Position numbers and translations under genes: made by a program
Shown: positions 47,235 through 58,382 of the stretch, in pieces
Position numbering within the stretch: the first letter of the stretch is position 1
Layout of the letters: every line of letters begins with the position of its first letter
The notes under the pieces: generated by a model
Database searches by the model: none
The model's input: only the letters and a program-made list of their open reading frames with translations
What the model was told of the DNA's origin: nothing
DNA from: Chelonoidis abingdonii
Taxonomy: Eukaryota; Chordata; Testudines; Testudinidae
Assembly (NCBI RefSeq): GCF_003597395.2
Contig: NC_133773.1
Location: 73,259,670 to 73,323,669 of the forward strand
DNA length: 64,000 nt
Reading direction: 5' to 3'

Positions 47235-47547
47235 TGTCAGGAATCAGGGCCTGCAGCAAAGCTAATCTCCAGGTGGCCTCCTCACTACAGCAGGTCTGCA
47301 ACAGGCTGCCTGATTGGCCACACCACCTGATTGGCTGCAGAGACCAGTAGTCTGGCTCTTAAGGCAGAAGTAGCTTGCTGGCTTCTTAACACTCATGCCC
47401 ACCACTATGCCTACTCCTGCCTTGAACCCCTCCTTGCCTGTTACCTTGCCCACTCCAGTTTCTTCCTCCAGTTCAACCCTTGGCTCTGGATGCCGATGCC
47501 TGTTCTGACACTAGTCTAGATCGCCTGCATCCCAGTTGGCTGACACA
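47235..47547. mobile_element. Solo LTR or LTR fragment
   Basis: It starts TGTCAGGAATCAGGGCC and ends TTGGCTGACA(CA), so the termini are inverted TGTCAG/CTGACA. The body has 'gcctgattggccacacc', 'acctgattggctgcagag' and C/T-rich runs. No clear duplication flanks it (left ccacc, right cagcc or gccttg). Confidence 0.6.
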
Positions 47548-48138
47548 GCCTTGCCATTGCAGAGTTCAATTCAATGTGTTTTCTATAATTTTTTAAGCCT
47601 CATCTCAGAAATGGCTAGATCTAGAAACTTCTGTTGAGAAGAGGCAACCTCTCCACAACCGAGCCTGTAATCAGTTTTCCATTTTAAGACTGATTTTTTT
47701 TGTGGGGGGGAGGGGTGAGCGGGTAATCTTTCCCCCATCCAATATGCTCCAAAAAATGGCTTCAGTATTAGATTTTGTATTTGTGACCCAAGACAGGGAG
47801 GAATTATTTTGGTCAACTTTAATGTAAACCAGACAAACCATTTCTCAGGTAGGAGAAATCAAAATGTAAATTTCATTTGGTACATTTTGCAGTGCAGAGT
47901 CCGGGTCTCAGAGAGTGGCCTTCTCTCAGGTACCCTGTCATGGTCTCTGGGTAGCCCTGCAAGCAGCCCCTCTTGGGTCCCCAATGAACTGAAAATGAGG
48001 CTTTTACAAGTTCAGTAAAATCCCTCTTTATGGTCTGGTTTATTTCCTTAAAGTTCAAAAATAAGCACAAGTCTTCTCTCCAGCTTAAGCTTGGCATAGC
48101 CCTAGGTGTCTCCCCTGCTGTTGCCGGGTCTTCCCTGC

Positions 48139-48144
48139 TTTATT
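48139..48144 (-). promoter_or_regulatory. Poly(A) signal AATAAA within LTR
   Basis: TTTATT on the plus strand in 'cctgctttattgagc'. It lies 115 bp downstream (minus strand) of the TATA box at 48259. Confidence 0.45.
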
Positions 48145-48258
48145 GAGCTACTTCTAGCACCTTGTAGCTGGGGCAACTCCCCTGTTCTCAGGCTTTCCCT
48201 GCAGAAACCTCTGTCTCACTCTCTACAGTTTTGTGAGCGTTCCACCCCCTTGCTGCCC

Positions 48259-48264
48259 TTTATA
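48259..48264 (-). promoter_or_regulatory. TATA box within LTR
   Basis: The minus strand reads TATAAA inside 'ccctataaagggcag', a good core-promoter context for RNA polymerase II. Activity is not implied. Confidence 0.45.
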
Positions 48265-48408
48265 GGGGAATCAACTCCTCCATACTCATCTGGTTCTAAT
48301 TAAATTTGATATCTCATCCCAGGTGTGGCAGGCAGGCTATACAAGACTAGGCAGATCCAAGCCTCGGGCTTTTAAAGGGACAAGCCACCATTTTACAATG
48401 CCATATTA

Positions 48409-48498
48409 TTGAGCGGGGTTGTCAGCTGCTGTAAATCAATGGAGCTTCATTAAGTCAATAGAGCTATGCTGATTTTACTAACACTTGAGGGTCTGTCC
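48409..48498. repeat. Palindromic miniature repeat with TA on both sides, 90 bp
   Basis: 'gctgtaaatcaatggagctt' pairs with 'aatagagctatgctgatttt' around 'cattaagtcaa'. The outer arms are diverged but in register. TA is at 48407-48408 and 48499-48500. Confidence 0.6.
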
Positions 48499-48793
48499 TA
48501 TCAAGATTAGTTTGACCTAGAAGATTGCAATTATATTTTTAAGAAGTGGAATTGTGTACATTTTAATTGTTCATGGAAAAAATTGAAAAATCAGAATTGC
48601 TCATTAGACTCCTAGAAATTCTAATAAAATCCACCAAAAGTCTAGCAGTCCTCGTAAGATTAACCAAATTTACAAGAGCTGTATAGTCTACAGATGGTTG
48701 GATAGAATTTGGAAACCTCCTGGCTCCTTATTTTTTTTAAATATCAGTATGTATTTATGATGCTTTTCATGTGATTGTACAAGTTATTTCATA

Positions 48794-48919
48794 GAATCAT
48801 AGACTATCAGGGTTGGAAGGGACCTCAGGAGGTCAGCTAGTCCAACCCCCTGCTCAAAGAAGGACCAATCCCCAACTAAATCATCCCAGCCAGGTCTTTG
48901 TCAAGCCTGACCTTAACCG
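48794..48919 (-). mobile_element. CR1 LINE, 3' end only
   Basis: Plus-strand 'catagaatcatagac', 'gggttggaagggacctcagg', 'aggtcagctagtccaacccc' and 'ctgctcaaagaaggacc' are the complement of a CR1 3' end. The tail words are the (ATTCTATG) type repeat. Only about 125 bp are retained, as usual for heavily 5'-truncated CR1. Confidence 0.95.
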
Positions 48920-51900
48920 GATACCACTTAACTAACAGAAAAGCATTGTAAATGAATACACAGAGTATAACCTCAACCTCTGGTTAATGAAGTTTTCTGT
49001 CTGGGGACATCGTATTATGCTAAAGAAGATAAGAGCTTGAGGATAATAAAAAACAGACCATTTCAGTGGTGTATGCATTAGCAACAACAGTGATTTTCAT
49101 CCTATTTAGGTAGATAAAGCCATTTGTACATCTGCATATTGCTTTTGGAAGTATGCAAATGGTTTTATCAGCCTAAATTAGATGGAAATCTTAATTTGAA
49201 AGAAATGGCAGATAACATAGTGTGAAGTCTGTCATTATAGCTATATCAAATGCAATATTTTTTTTCGAAAGCATGATATTTCATCTTTAAAATCCCAATG
49301 AGCTCAAGGAAGCTGATGTTTTCTGAAATTAATTTACCTCAGATCCATAGCTTTAGTTAGGCTGAAAACAAAAAGGAAATCTTAAAGTGAGATCCTGCCA
49401 CTCTTATTCTTAATTGGCTACAGCTGGTGTTGGGTCAGGTCATTGTGTAGTCAGTACCTTACTTCACAAATTATCCCAGTGATTTCAGTTAGCATCCCCT
49501 TCCTATCACCCCTTCCAATGGATATTTATATGATGTTAAATATTTCTGAGAAACAAAATGAAAAGGAAAGTAACATTTGAGGGAAAACATTCAAAGAGGT
49601 AATATTAATACAATATAGTTATTGTGGGGTAAGTGTACAGATCTTAAATTCTATAGACCTATCCAAGGAGAACACTAATCTTTTTTATCTAGGAAAGGTT
49701 AAGTGATTATTTTCACAAAGTTACTATGGAAAAGAAAGCTTTGGAATAGTGGTACAAAACCAGTGAGTATCATTGAATTCTGCAATCAGCTAACCCAGTA
49801 AATTCTGAGTTACTCCTATCCAATTACTCACGTTACTGACAGCAAAATTTATACCTTTTGGTCTTATGTTAGATTATCTGTTCTATAGAACTGGTATTGC
49901 TGCTAAGAAGGCCCTCACGCACTATAGTGATGATCAACCTTGTGAAACTAGAGAGACTGAATGTAAGAACAAGCATGCTTAGCTATGCTGGGCAGGAGCT
50001 TTGGAACTGAAGAGGAGACCACTGAATCATTAAACCACAATATATTAATATATCCTATTCCATCATAAGCTTTAATAGCAAAATTTGGCCCTTCCTCTCA
50101 CTTGCACTGGTATATATCCAAGTAAGTTCACAGCTGTCAACAATCTTAGTGTGGATTTATATCTTGGTAACTGACATGGAATCAGATTAATAATTACTAT
50201 CAAAGTTGCCTATGCTTTATTGCTGTGTAGTGCTTGTTTTCCAGAGAAAATTCAAATGTCAAACTAATTTAGAAGACATTTTAAACCTACAGTGCTTTAA
50301 ACAGAAGTACCCTCCCTAGTAGGGTATGGGCTCCAACATGCAGAATTAGATTCTAGACTATTGGTTCTGAAATAGTAATCTGAAGGGTGGTTCAGGGAGA
50401 GCTGGTTAATCATTTATTAAGGGCTCTCCTGATTTCCAGATGCTAAATTTAATTAAAGGATACTAAAAATACATACTTGCTTTCCTGGGCTTTTTCTATG
50501 TAAGAGATGGCTGTAGTTTCCACAACGATGCTGTTTGATTGCGGGGGCCCCTGCAATCACACAGAAGCATGGTGTCCACAAGACAAATTCTTGAATTAGA
50601 TGCAAGCTGTTTACAAAAATGTTGAAGAATCTTTGTCTAGAAAAATGCAAAGTGTGGGATGCCAGCTATGAGGCCTCTCACTGATTTAAAGGGGTGGGGG
50701 GAGAATTTGTCCTCTTGAGTCTAGATGATATGAGGTTAATTTTATAACTGAATGTGTTTGCAATGCTTCAAATGGATGAAGATAGCATCCCTCATTTTTT
50801 CTTCCTCCTAAACTATCCTTTAATCTTGAATCCATCCATGCATACGTCCTTGCTCTGTAAAGTAATGCTAGACCCTGTTGATTTAACTCAAGATTACCAG
50901 AATATGTGTCTAAATTAGATCTCTATAAAGTTAGCTGATTCTCATTTGGGCTGTTTTGATCTGCACTGTTTCAATGAAATGTAATTTTTCAAAAAACATT
51001 GTAGAACAACAACAAAAAAAATCTTACTAATGATTGCTACAAACTTTTATATACACGATGCTTCATTAAGATGTGTTGTATTGTAATGCCCGGATAATGT
51101 CATCAGGTTTATAGGTAAATTGGATTACGCTCAAGGAAAAACTCACTAAAATATTCAAGTTGGTTCTTATTATTTTATGCGACTTTCACATAAAGACAAA
51201 AAAAAAAACCACACCGAATCTGTTTGCCATAATGAATGAGAATGTAATGTAAAATTTTAATATAGAAAGATGTATTTCAATTAAATATTTTATTTTTTTC
51301 AGTAAAGAAATGAGCCAAAATATACTATTCCTATCAGTTATGCATGCTTCTCTTGGTCTACAGCTGCAGGACTGAGACACATGGTTTTCTCTCTTGCATT
51401 CTGCCCTGCCCCATAGAAGCTCATCTACATTAGCCATGTGAATGAGTCAGGCTAGGGTAAAGGAGGGTCAAGGCTGGGAAGCCACCTCTGAAAAATCCTC
51501 CTCCCCCTCCACATCCTTTGGGTAAAACCAGTGGAAGATAACATATACTTCATGTAGAGTTAATATAGATGTTACTCCATTTTGATAACTCCTCTCCTCT
51601 GTATGATTAGTGCATATTTACTAATATATAATACACACATGGCCATCCTATCTGCCAGCTGCACAGTATGTGCATACACTCAGGATTTTTGAGCTCTTGA
51701 AACACTTGAGGCCAGTTTAATGGAGTTACAGTCATTGATGTTCGATTAAAAACCCTTGTCTTTCTTGCAAACCAACAAAAGCAAAACCAGAATGTAAGGT
51801 GCTACTTAATTTATGGGGTTGGGTGAGGAAATCACACACAAAAATGAAATACTATCCTAGAATATCCATTGGCATTCTTAAGACATTTTCTTTTTTCCTA

Positions 51901-54794
51901 TTTTTAAGATGGTGACTGAAACTGAACATAGAATGTAAATTGTTAAAGTGCACTGAGACTATGGTGATGGGTGACTTAGAAATGCCTAGAGACAGGATCT
52001 ATCAATGACTTCTATCATATATTTGGGGCAAAAAATGTGCCATTTAATCAGTAGCCTGAATAGGGGGCAGTTTGGAGCTGCAGCAGCCTATAGGGACTTA
52101 AGGGCAGGATTGTGCATCATAGAAGCACAATCTCTCTCTCATTGACCCATTCGCAGAAGATTGTGCAGGCTGCACTGTCCTGTAAGACACTGCAAACTGT
52201 TCCTCTCAAATGAGCAGACCACTCTACAGATTGTTGTGGGGTGGAAAGTTGGTAATATATAACCTCGAGTTGACTATAGGAACAGTAAATGTGCTTCCAT
52301 TGACTGCATTAATAGTAACTGATATGGCCTTATGCAGTCAGGAGGAAAGGAGCCTTCTTGGGTGTTTACTTTACCCTGCAAACCCATATTAGGCCCCAGC
52401 TAGTTCTTTATTCTTCTCTTTACCTTTCTTAATGCAGGAATTGGAATTTTTCTACCATCTTTAAGTAGTGTCTTTGAGTTGTCCACAAAGACATCTGGAT
52501 CTTTTTGTGAAAGGTGATAACTAATTCAGAGCTTATCACTGTGTACACGTGGGTTAAAATGTTCCTTCCAAATGTATGTTACCTTGTATGTGTCTAAAAT
52601 GAATGCTTCACCTGTCATTGTGTTGACAAATTACCCAAACCTTACCTTTTAAGAAAGGTTCAAAATTGTACTTTTAAAATCCTTCTACTTTCTCCCACCA
52701 TCCCATGACACACCCCCACTATCCCCATCCTTCAGTAGAGTTCACAGGCTTTTAGTGCCCTTACCTGATTGCAATGGAGGCAGCAGCAACTATGGGCACT
52801 TCTCTAATAGGTTCTGACCCTATTTAACCCAGTGTGTTCTGGGCCATGTAACTTCTGAATCTGTGGAGTCTTAAGATAATGGAAATGTGTCCTGACTCAC
52901 CGACTACAAAGTGAAGCAAATATACCACTCTCTTAGAGCAAAGGCGTGGCCTTGTTACACATGGAATGAGATGCAATGTAACACATGAAAGAACTGTTTT
53001 TGCTAGAATGAATCCTTACGTTCTCAGCAGTGAGAACAGAAGCAATAGTTTCTTTTTCATAACTTCTTTCTTCAAGTATATGAGTCTTGGATGTTGTGAC
53101 TGGGGGTGAGCGCAGTTAGTTACATAAGGAAATAAATATTTGACTTATTGTATTTGGCTCCTTTTTTCATCTGTTTCTCTCTGGTCAGTGTCCTGGAAGT
53201 CTCTTCTCAGCCACTTACACCTACAGTTTCAACTACTAACCAACCCCATTGTCTTTTAAGCATCTTTATACTCCACTCTGAAGCAGCCTGAAGGAGGCAA
53301 AACACAGTGATCTTAATTTCTTTCAAGGAGGGCTCCTGATGTTTGTGATAAGCCAAGATGTAGCAAACTGGAAATTATGTCACCAGACCAACATGCATGA
53401 AGAAACATTTGCAAATCAATACTTCTATACAGAACTCAATTAGAAAGGTGCTTTCTGACTGTTTCCTTCTGTTACTCTGAATTTGAGGGGTATGTGTACC
53501 TCAGAATGTGATCAAGCCAATTGCAACCATGTTATGTGCAGTCAACCACCATGAATTAATAAAATAAAACACGACATAGTAAGGGTTAATTGGAGACAAG
53601 CTTTTAGCTGGCAGTTTCTGCTAATCCAAACGAGCACGCGGGACAAGCAAGTCAGATTGAAAACCTTGGTGGTTGGAAAAATCTTAAGTCTAGATGCCTC
53701 CAATATAGAAGCTTATTGAAAGTTAGGAAAAGTGATGCTTTAGTAGGGGTCACTCTGATCTATGTGTTTTGTAGAAGTTCGTTATGAAAGATTAGCTAAT
53801 GGAGCATACTTTGAAGCAGTCCTCTGAAGCCATCTTGAGAGATGTTTTTCCTGAAAACTTTTCTACCTGTTGGATGAGCAATTGGTCACTGCAAACCTGC
53901 TGTTAATTATTTAATGCTGTTCCAGATGTTAGGTAAATATCTGGGATGTCCTAAACCTATTGTTTGTCTGTATGTTGCTTAAATCTTATAAACTGCAGTG
54001 TTAGATAAAACACGCTTACCTGCATGAATCTTATCAGATGGAATTGCTGTGTTCCCACTGATTTATTCCTGACACCACCTGTAATGAAATAGTTAAGTTA
54101 CCACTCTTGGGGATTCTGAAAATCCCAGCTAACACTTCTGTACATCAGAATGCTGCAGAATCAAGCCATGTTATGCTGTAGCATTCAGGAATCTTTTCAG
54201 AGTTTAGGGCCAGGATGCTATAGAGTACACATGGTCTTCCAGAGACCGATCTTCCCAATTTAGATGTTCAGGTTTCAAACCCCCAAGCTGCTGTTCCAGA
54301 AAACAATAGTTTTCTCACCAACATTCAAGATTTTTCATGTCTGTTTTAAAGTCAATGTATTGTACAAATGAAAAACCCTTCAAATTTTATTATTGTTATC
54401 AACAAAACAAGATTCTTTTATAGCATCTGGGGGCTATATTATATAGTATCCGGGAAATCAATGGCTCTAGAGACTCAAGACTGATCACAATTTCCATCTC
54501 CAAGCCCAGATAACTTAAAGTCCTACTCTAGATAAGCATTCACCCACCTCTTAAAGTGGTTATGTTTTTATTCTGACTCCATCAGAAAAAAATGGGCAAG
54601 AATAGTGGCTAAAATTGTTCACTCCATGAAATAAGACTTAATGGAGTCTAAGAAGAAGAGCTTATAACTTTTAGGAGAGAAAAGATAAGTTTGATAAATC
54701 CAATAAGTCAGCATCTCTGATTTTAAATAAGCAAGTTGCCCAGAATCTTCAGAAACCATTTTTTCCAGACCCACTTCTGAGGCAAGTCAGGAAA
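48920..54794. other. Non-coding stretch
   Basis: 5.9 kb has no recognisable gene. 50085-50195 (ctcacttgcactggtatata) may be a decayed half of the palindromic repeat family. Otherwise it is unclassified A/T-rich DNA. Confidence 0.45.
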
Positions 54795-55525
54795 AATCCT
54801 ATGCACTGCTACAGACTAGGGACCGAGTGCCTAGGCAGCAGTTCTGCAGAAAAGGACCTAGGGGTTACAGTGGACTGGATATGAGTTAATAGTGTGCCCT
54901 TTTGCCAAGAAGGCTAACAGCATTTTGGACTGTATAAGTAGGGGCATTGCCAGCAGATTGAGGGATGTGATCATTCCCTTTTATTCGGCATTGATGAGGC
55001 CTCATCTTGAGTACTGTGTCCAGTTTCGGGCCCCACACTACAAGAAGGATGTGGAAAAATTGGAAAGAGTCCAGCGGAGGGCAACAAAAATGATTAGGGG
55101 GCTGGAGCACAAGACTTATGAGGAGAGGCTGAGGGAACTGGGATTGTTTAGTCTGCAGAAGAGAAGAATGAGGGGGGATTTGATAGCTGCTTTCAACTAC
55201 CTGAAAGAGGGTTCCAAAGAGGATGGATCTAGACTGTTCTTAGTGGTACCAGATGACAAAATAAGGAGTAATGGTCTCAAGTTGCAGTAGGGGATGTTTA
55301 GGTTGGATATTAGGAAACACTTCTTCACTAAGGGGGAGGTGAAGCACTGGAATGGGTTACCTAGGGAGGTGGTGGCATCTCCTTCCTGAAAGGTTTTTAA
55401 GGTCAGACTCGACGAAGCTCTGGCTGGGCTGATTTAGTTGGGAATTGGTCCTGCTTTGAGCAGAGGGTTGGACTAGGTGACCTCATGAGGTCCCTTCCCA
55501 CCCTGATATTCTATGATTCTATGAA
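54795..55525 (+). mobile_element. CR1 LINE, 5'-truncated, with complete 3' end
   Basis: The sequence begins in the reverse transcriptase C-terminal region ([16 protein letters not shown]) and runs to the 3' terminus 'gatattctatgattctatga' with the octamer tail. It aligns by eye with the second copy at 57010-57735. The last coding part is interrupted by a stop at 55288-55290. Confidence 0.95.
54892..55290 (+). pseudogene. CR1 ORF2 C-terminal fragment
   Basis: About 132 residues of CR1 ORF2 are present: [20 protein letters not shown], then [40 protein letters not shown] and [16 protein letters not shown] stop at 55288-55290 replaces the expected tryptophan-like position, after which the protein resumes in frame ([18 protein letters not shown]). 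This lies downstream of the catalytic core, so no enzyme activity could remain. Confidence 0.9.
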
Positions 55526-55892
55526 ATGCAAAATTTCACAAAAAGTGTCTGCTCTGCAGAAAAGTTGCACTTTTCATTAACCACCCTCCATCCCAAGAAA
55601 AATCTCAAACTGCAAACTTTTCAGCCAAAAGTTGAAAATGTCTCACAGGAGTTGTGGTTTGGATGCTTATGCCTTCATTCTCTTTTGTGGGTCAGGTTCC
55701 CCAGCCAGACCACATTTCCCCACAATGAACAGTGGCTATGGGACTCCCATGATGCATCACAGCAACTCATCAAGAAGTGGGGCCATGGTGCATCATGAAT
55801 GAGCGAGTCCAGCCAGGGAGCCAGGCATGTAGGAGAAAATGAGGGCATGAGGCACCTGAACTGTAACTCCCATGAAGCACTATGACAGTTTA
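55526..55892. other. Unclassified repeat-like stretch next to CR1
   Basis: 'gactcccatgatgcatcaca' and 'aactcccatgaagcactatg' are variants of a word common in miniature transposons. I cannot define ends. There is no gene. Confidence 0.4.
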
Positions 55893-56168
55893 AGATCATG
55901 TCTTCACTACTGGGGTAAGTTGACCTAAGTTACGCTACTCCAGCTATGTGATGTAGCTTTGGTAGACTTACTCCGGTGTCTTCACTGCGCTGCATTGACC
56001 GGAGATGCTCTTTGGTCAATTTACCTTACTCTTCTTGGGGAGCTGGAATACCAGAGTCTACTGGAGAGTGCTGTGGCATTGATTTAGCAGTTCTTCACTA
56101 GACCTGCTAAATTTACACTCGCTGCATTGATTGCAACATCGATCTCCCCCATAGTGAAAACAAGCCCT
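55893..56168. mobile_element. Harbinger-type MITE with TTA duplication, 276 bp
   Basis: The left end AGATCATGTCTTCACTACTG and the complement of the right end, AGGGCTTGTTTTCACTATGG, agree at most positions. TTA flanks both sides (55890-55892, 56169-56171), matching the TWA target preference of Harbinger elements. The interior has further inverted pieces (gttgacctaagttacgctac, gatgtagctttggtagac). Its termini resemble the right end of the large Harbinger near 5620-5700. Confidence 0.75.
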
Positions 56169-56171
56169 TTA

Positions 56172-56674
56172 TGTTGACCTGAGCTGAAATGAAATACTTT
56201 AATTCAGTTCCACAAACCAAAATGAAACATTGTCAGAAAGTTCATTCCCCTACCCCCTCAAAAATACTTGGATACTTAATTGAAATGTTTGGATACTTAA
56301 TTGAAATTTGTAGCTGAAAATTTTCAGTGGGGGGGGGGTTGTGACAAGTCAAAATTGTCTATGGAAAATGTCAATTGAAATTATATTTATTCACTTTCAT
56401 CAATTTTTCTTCTGTGAGGAAAAATAAATATTTTCTGACCAGTGGTAGTAGTCACATAATGGATAGTTCATAATATGTATAAAAATTCAATAGATAAGTC
56501 TAGAGTTCATGCATTTCCAAAATTACAGCTACATGTCTATGTTTAATTTATTGTCTCTCTAGAGATAATTGCTAACAGTTAATTTCTGCTAGTCACCTTA
56601 AGTGCATGGTTTCTTTTTGGAAAATTTACCTATTAGCAAATAGTTTATATTAGAAATTAACCTGAATGAATGGA
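56172..56674. other. Non-coding A/T-rich stretch
   Basis: It contains a direct repeat 'acttggatacttaattgaaa / gtttggatacttaattgaaa' (about 56266-56306) and a G-run at 56330-56338. The ends 'ctgagctgaaatg' and 'ttttctgaccagtg' suggest an unclassified MITE. Confidence 0.4.
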
Positions 56675-56761
56675 TTATAAGGTAGATAGAAAGCTGTCTA
56701 GATCATCAGGCTCAATAGGAAGCGATCAATGGCTTGATGTCTAGTTGCTAGTTGGTATCAA

Positions 56762-57043
56762 GTGGAGTGCCCCCAGGGGGTAGTCCTGGGGCCATTTTTG
56801 TTCAACGTCTTCATTAATAATCTGTATGATGAAATGGTTTGCACCCTCAGGAAGTCTGTGGATGACACTGAGCTGGGGGTAGAGGTAAAAATGCTGGAGG
56901 GTAGGGATAAGGTCCAGACTGACCTAGGCAAATTGGAGGATTGGGCCAAAAGAAATGTGATGATGATCAGCAAGGACAAGTGCAGAGTCCTGCACTTAGG
57001 ACAGAAGAATTCCATGCACTGCCACTGGCTGGGGGCTGACTGA
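56762..57043 (+). pseudogene. CR1 reverse transcriptase core fragment
   Basis: The reading ECPQGVVLGPFLFNVFINNL is the PQG...LGP motif of the CR1 polymerase, and KSVDDTELGVEV corresponds to the FADD box with both aspartates kept but F-A changed to S-V. Further on, LGKLEDWAKRNVMMISKDKC and VLHLGQKNSMHCHW match the thumb region. The frame ends at a stop near 57043, and later coding (57178-57670) is in other frames. Inactive. Confidence 0.9.
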
Positions 57044-57177
57044 CTAAGCGGCAGTTCTGCAGAAAAGGACCTGGGGATTACAGTGGACGAGAAGCTGGAT
57101 AGGAGTTAACAGTGTGCCCTTGTTGCCAAGAAGGCTAAAGGTATATTGGGCTGCAATAGTAGAAACACTGCCAGCAG

Positions 57178-57670
57178 ATGGAGGGAAATGATTATTCTGC
57201 TCTGTTCGACGCTGGTGAGGCCACATCTGGAGTATTGCATCCAGTTTTGGGCCTCTCATTACAGAAAGGATGTGAACAAATTGGACAGAGTCCAACAAAA
57301 ATGATTAGGGGGCTGGGGCACATGATTTATGAGGAGAGGCTGAGGGAACGGGGATTATTTAGTCTGCATAAGAGAAGTGTGAGGGAGGCATTTAATAGCA
57401 GCCTTCAACTACCTGAATGGTGGTTCCAAAGAGGATGGAGCTAGGCTATTCTCAGTGGTGGCACATGACAGAACAAGGAGCAATGGTCTCAAGTTGCAGT
57501 GGGGGACGTCTAGGTTGGATATTAGGAAAAACTATTTCACTAGGAGGATGCTGAAGCACTGGAATGGGTTACCTAGGGAGGTGGTGAAATCTCCATCCTT
57601 CAAGGCTTTTAAGGCCTGGCTTGACAAAGCCCTGGCTGGGATGATTTATTTGGGGTTGGTCCTGCTTTGA
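57178..57670 (+). pseudogene. CR1 ORF2 C-terminal pieces in two frames
   Basis: KMIRGLGHMIYEERLRERGL and FSLHKRSVREAF are in one frame (to about 57444). [20 protein letters not shown] and [20 protein letters not shown] are in another (57455-57670), ending AWLDKALAGMIYLG. The break near 57400-57450 is a small indel. This repeats the C-terminal half of the protein at 54892-55290 and continues past its stop. Confidence 0.88.
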
Positions 57671-57927
57671 GCAGCAGGTTGGACTAGATGACTTCCCGAG
57701 GTCTCTTTTAACCCTAATCTTCTATTATTCTATGAACCTAAAGGAGTGGTTATATAATGGAAAACACCACCACCTACATTCAGACTAAAAGTATAATGTT
57801 CAGGGAATATCCCCTCTAAATTCCTAATGAGACTCATGAATGAATATATCCCAAATTTTGGACTGAATCTAGTACAGTTTAAGACAGCACTCAGAGACAA
57901 AATCAATGTTAACTGTATGTTTGTGCA

Positions 57928-57999
57928 GGACCAGATCCTGGTCTCACTAAAGTCAATGGGAACTTTTCCTTTGTCTTCAGTGGGACCAAAATGTGGTCC
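57928..57999. repeat. Palindromic miniature repeat
   Basis: The arms GGACCAGATCCTGGTCTCAC and, inverted, GGACCACATTTTGGTCCCAC enclose 'aaagtcaatgggaactttt'. TA is present on the right only. Confidence 0.65.
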
Positions 58000-58110
58000 A
58001 TAATGGAGACCTGACCATTAAAATCCTATATTACAGTGGAGTACCTTACTACTGCATTTTCATATAGTGGTTCAAAATGCCCCAGCTTCTCGGGTTGTGT
58101 GATGTACATC

Positions 58111-58374
58111 CAGGGCCGGCACTTCCATTTAGGCAGCCTAGGCAGTCGCCTAGGGTGCCAGGATTATTGGTGGGCGGTGTTTTGCCAGAGGGAGTGGCAG
58201 GCGGCTCCAGTGGAGCTGCCGCAGTCATGCCTGGGGACGGTCGGCTGCTTGCGCAGCTCCGGTGGACTGCCCGCAGGCATGACTGTGGCAGCTCCACCGG
58301 AGCCACGGGACCAGCGCGCGGAGCGGCTAAATAGCCATGCGTCTAGGGCGCTAAAACCCCTAGCACTAGTCCTG
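58111..58374. mobile_element. Non-autonomous hAT element, 264 bp, perfect 8-bp duplication
   Basis: The ends CAGGGCCGGCACTTCC and, inverted, CAGGACTAGTGCTAGG share the first bases. The direct repeat TGTACATC is at 58103-58110 and 58375-58382. The interior has inverted pieces (ggctccagtggagctgccgc / gcagctccaccggagcc). It is GC-rich and non-coding. Confidence 0.9.
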
Positions 58375-58382
58375 TGTACATC

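Larger units (their letters stand above)
47878..48397 (-). mobile_element. LTR on the minus strand with TATA box and poly(A) signal
   Basis: On the minus strand the sequence starts near TGTAAAATGGTGGC. It carries TATAAA (plus-strand 48259-48264) in 'cccctataaagggcagca' and, 115 bp downstream, AATAAA (plus-strand 48139-48144). This spacing fits the U3-R part of an LTR. Duplications at the ends are not visible and the 3' limit is approximate. Confidence 0.5.
56675..57735 (+). mobile_element. CR1 LINE, longer 5'-truncated copy
   Basis: It starts within the reverse transcriptase (tctagatcatcaggctcaat) and runs through the catalytic core to the 3' end 'cttctattattctatga'. It shares its last 700 bp or so with 54795-55525. 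Frameshifts split the protein into at least three pieces, and a roughly 10-codon deletion (57290-57300) removes part of the [13 protein letters not shown] segment. Confidence 0.95.
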
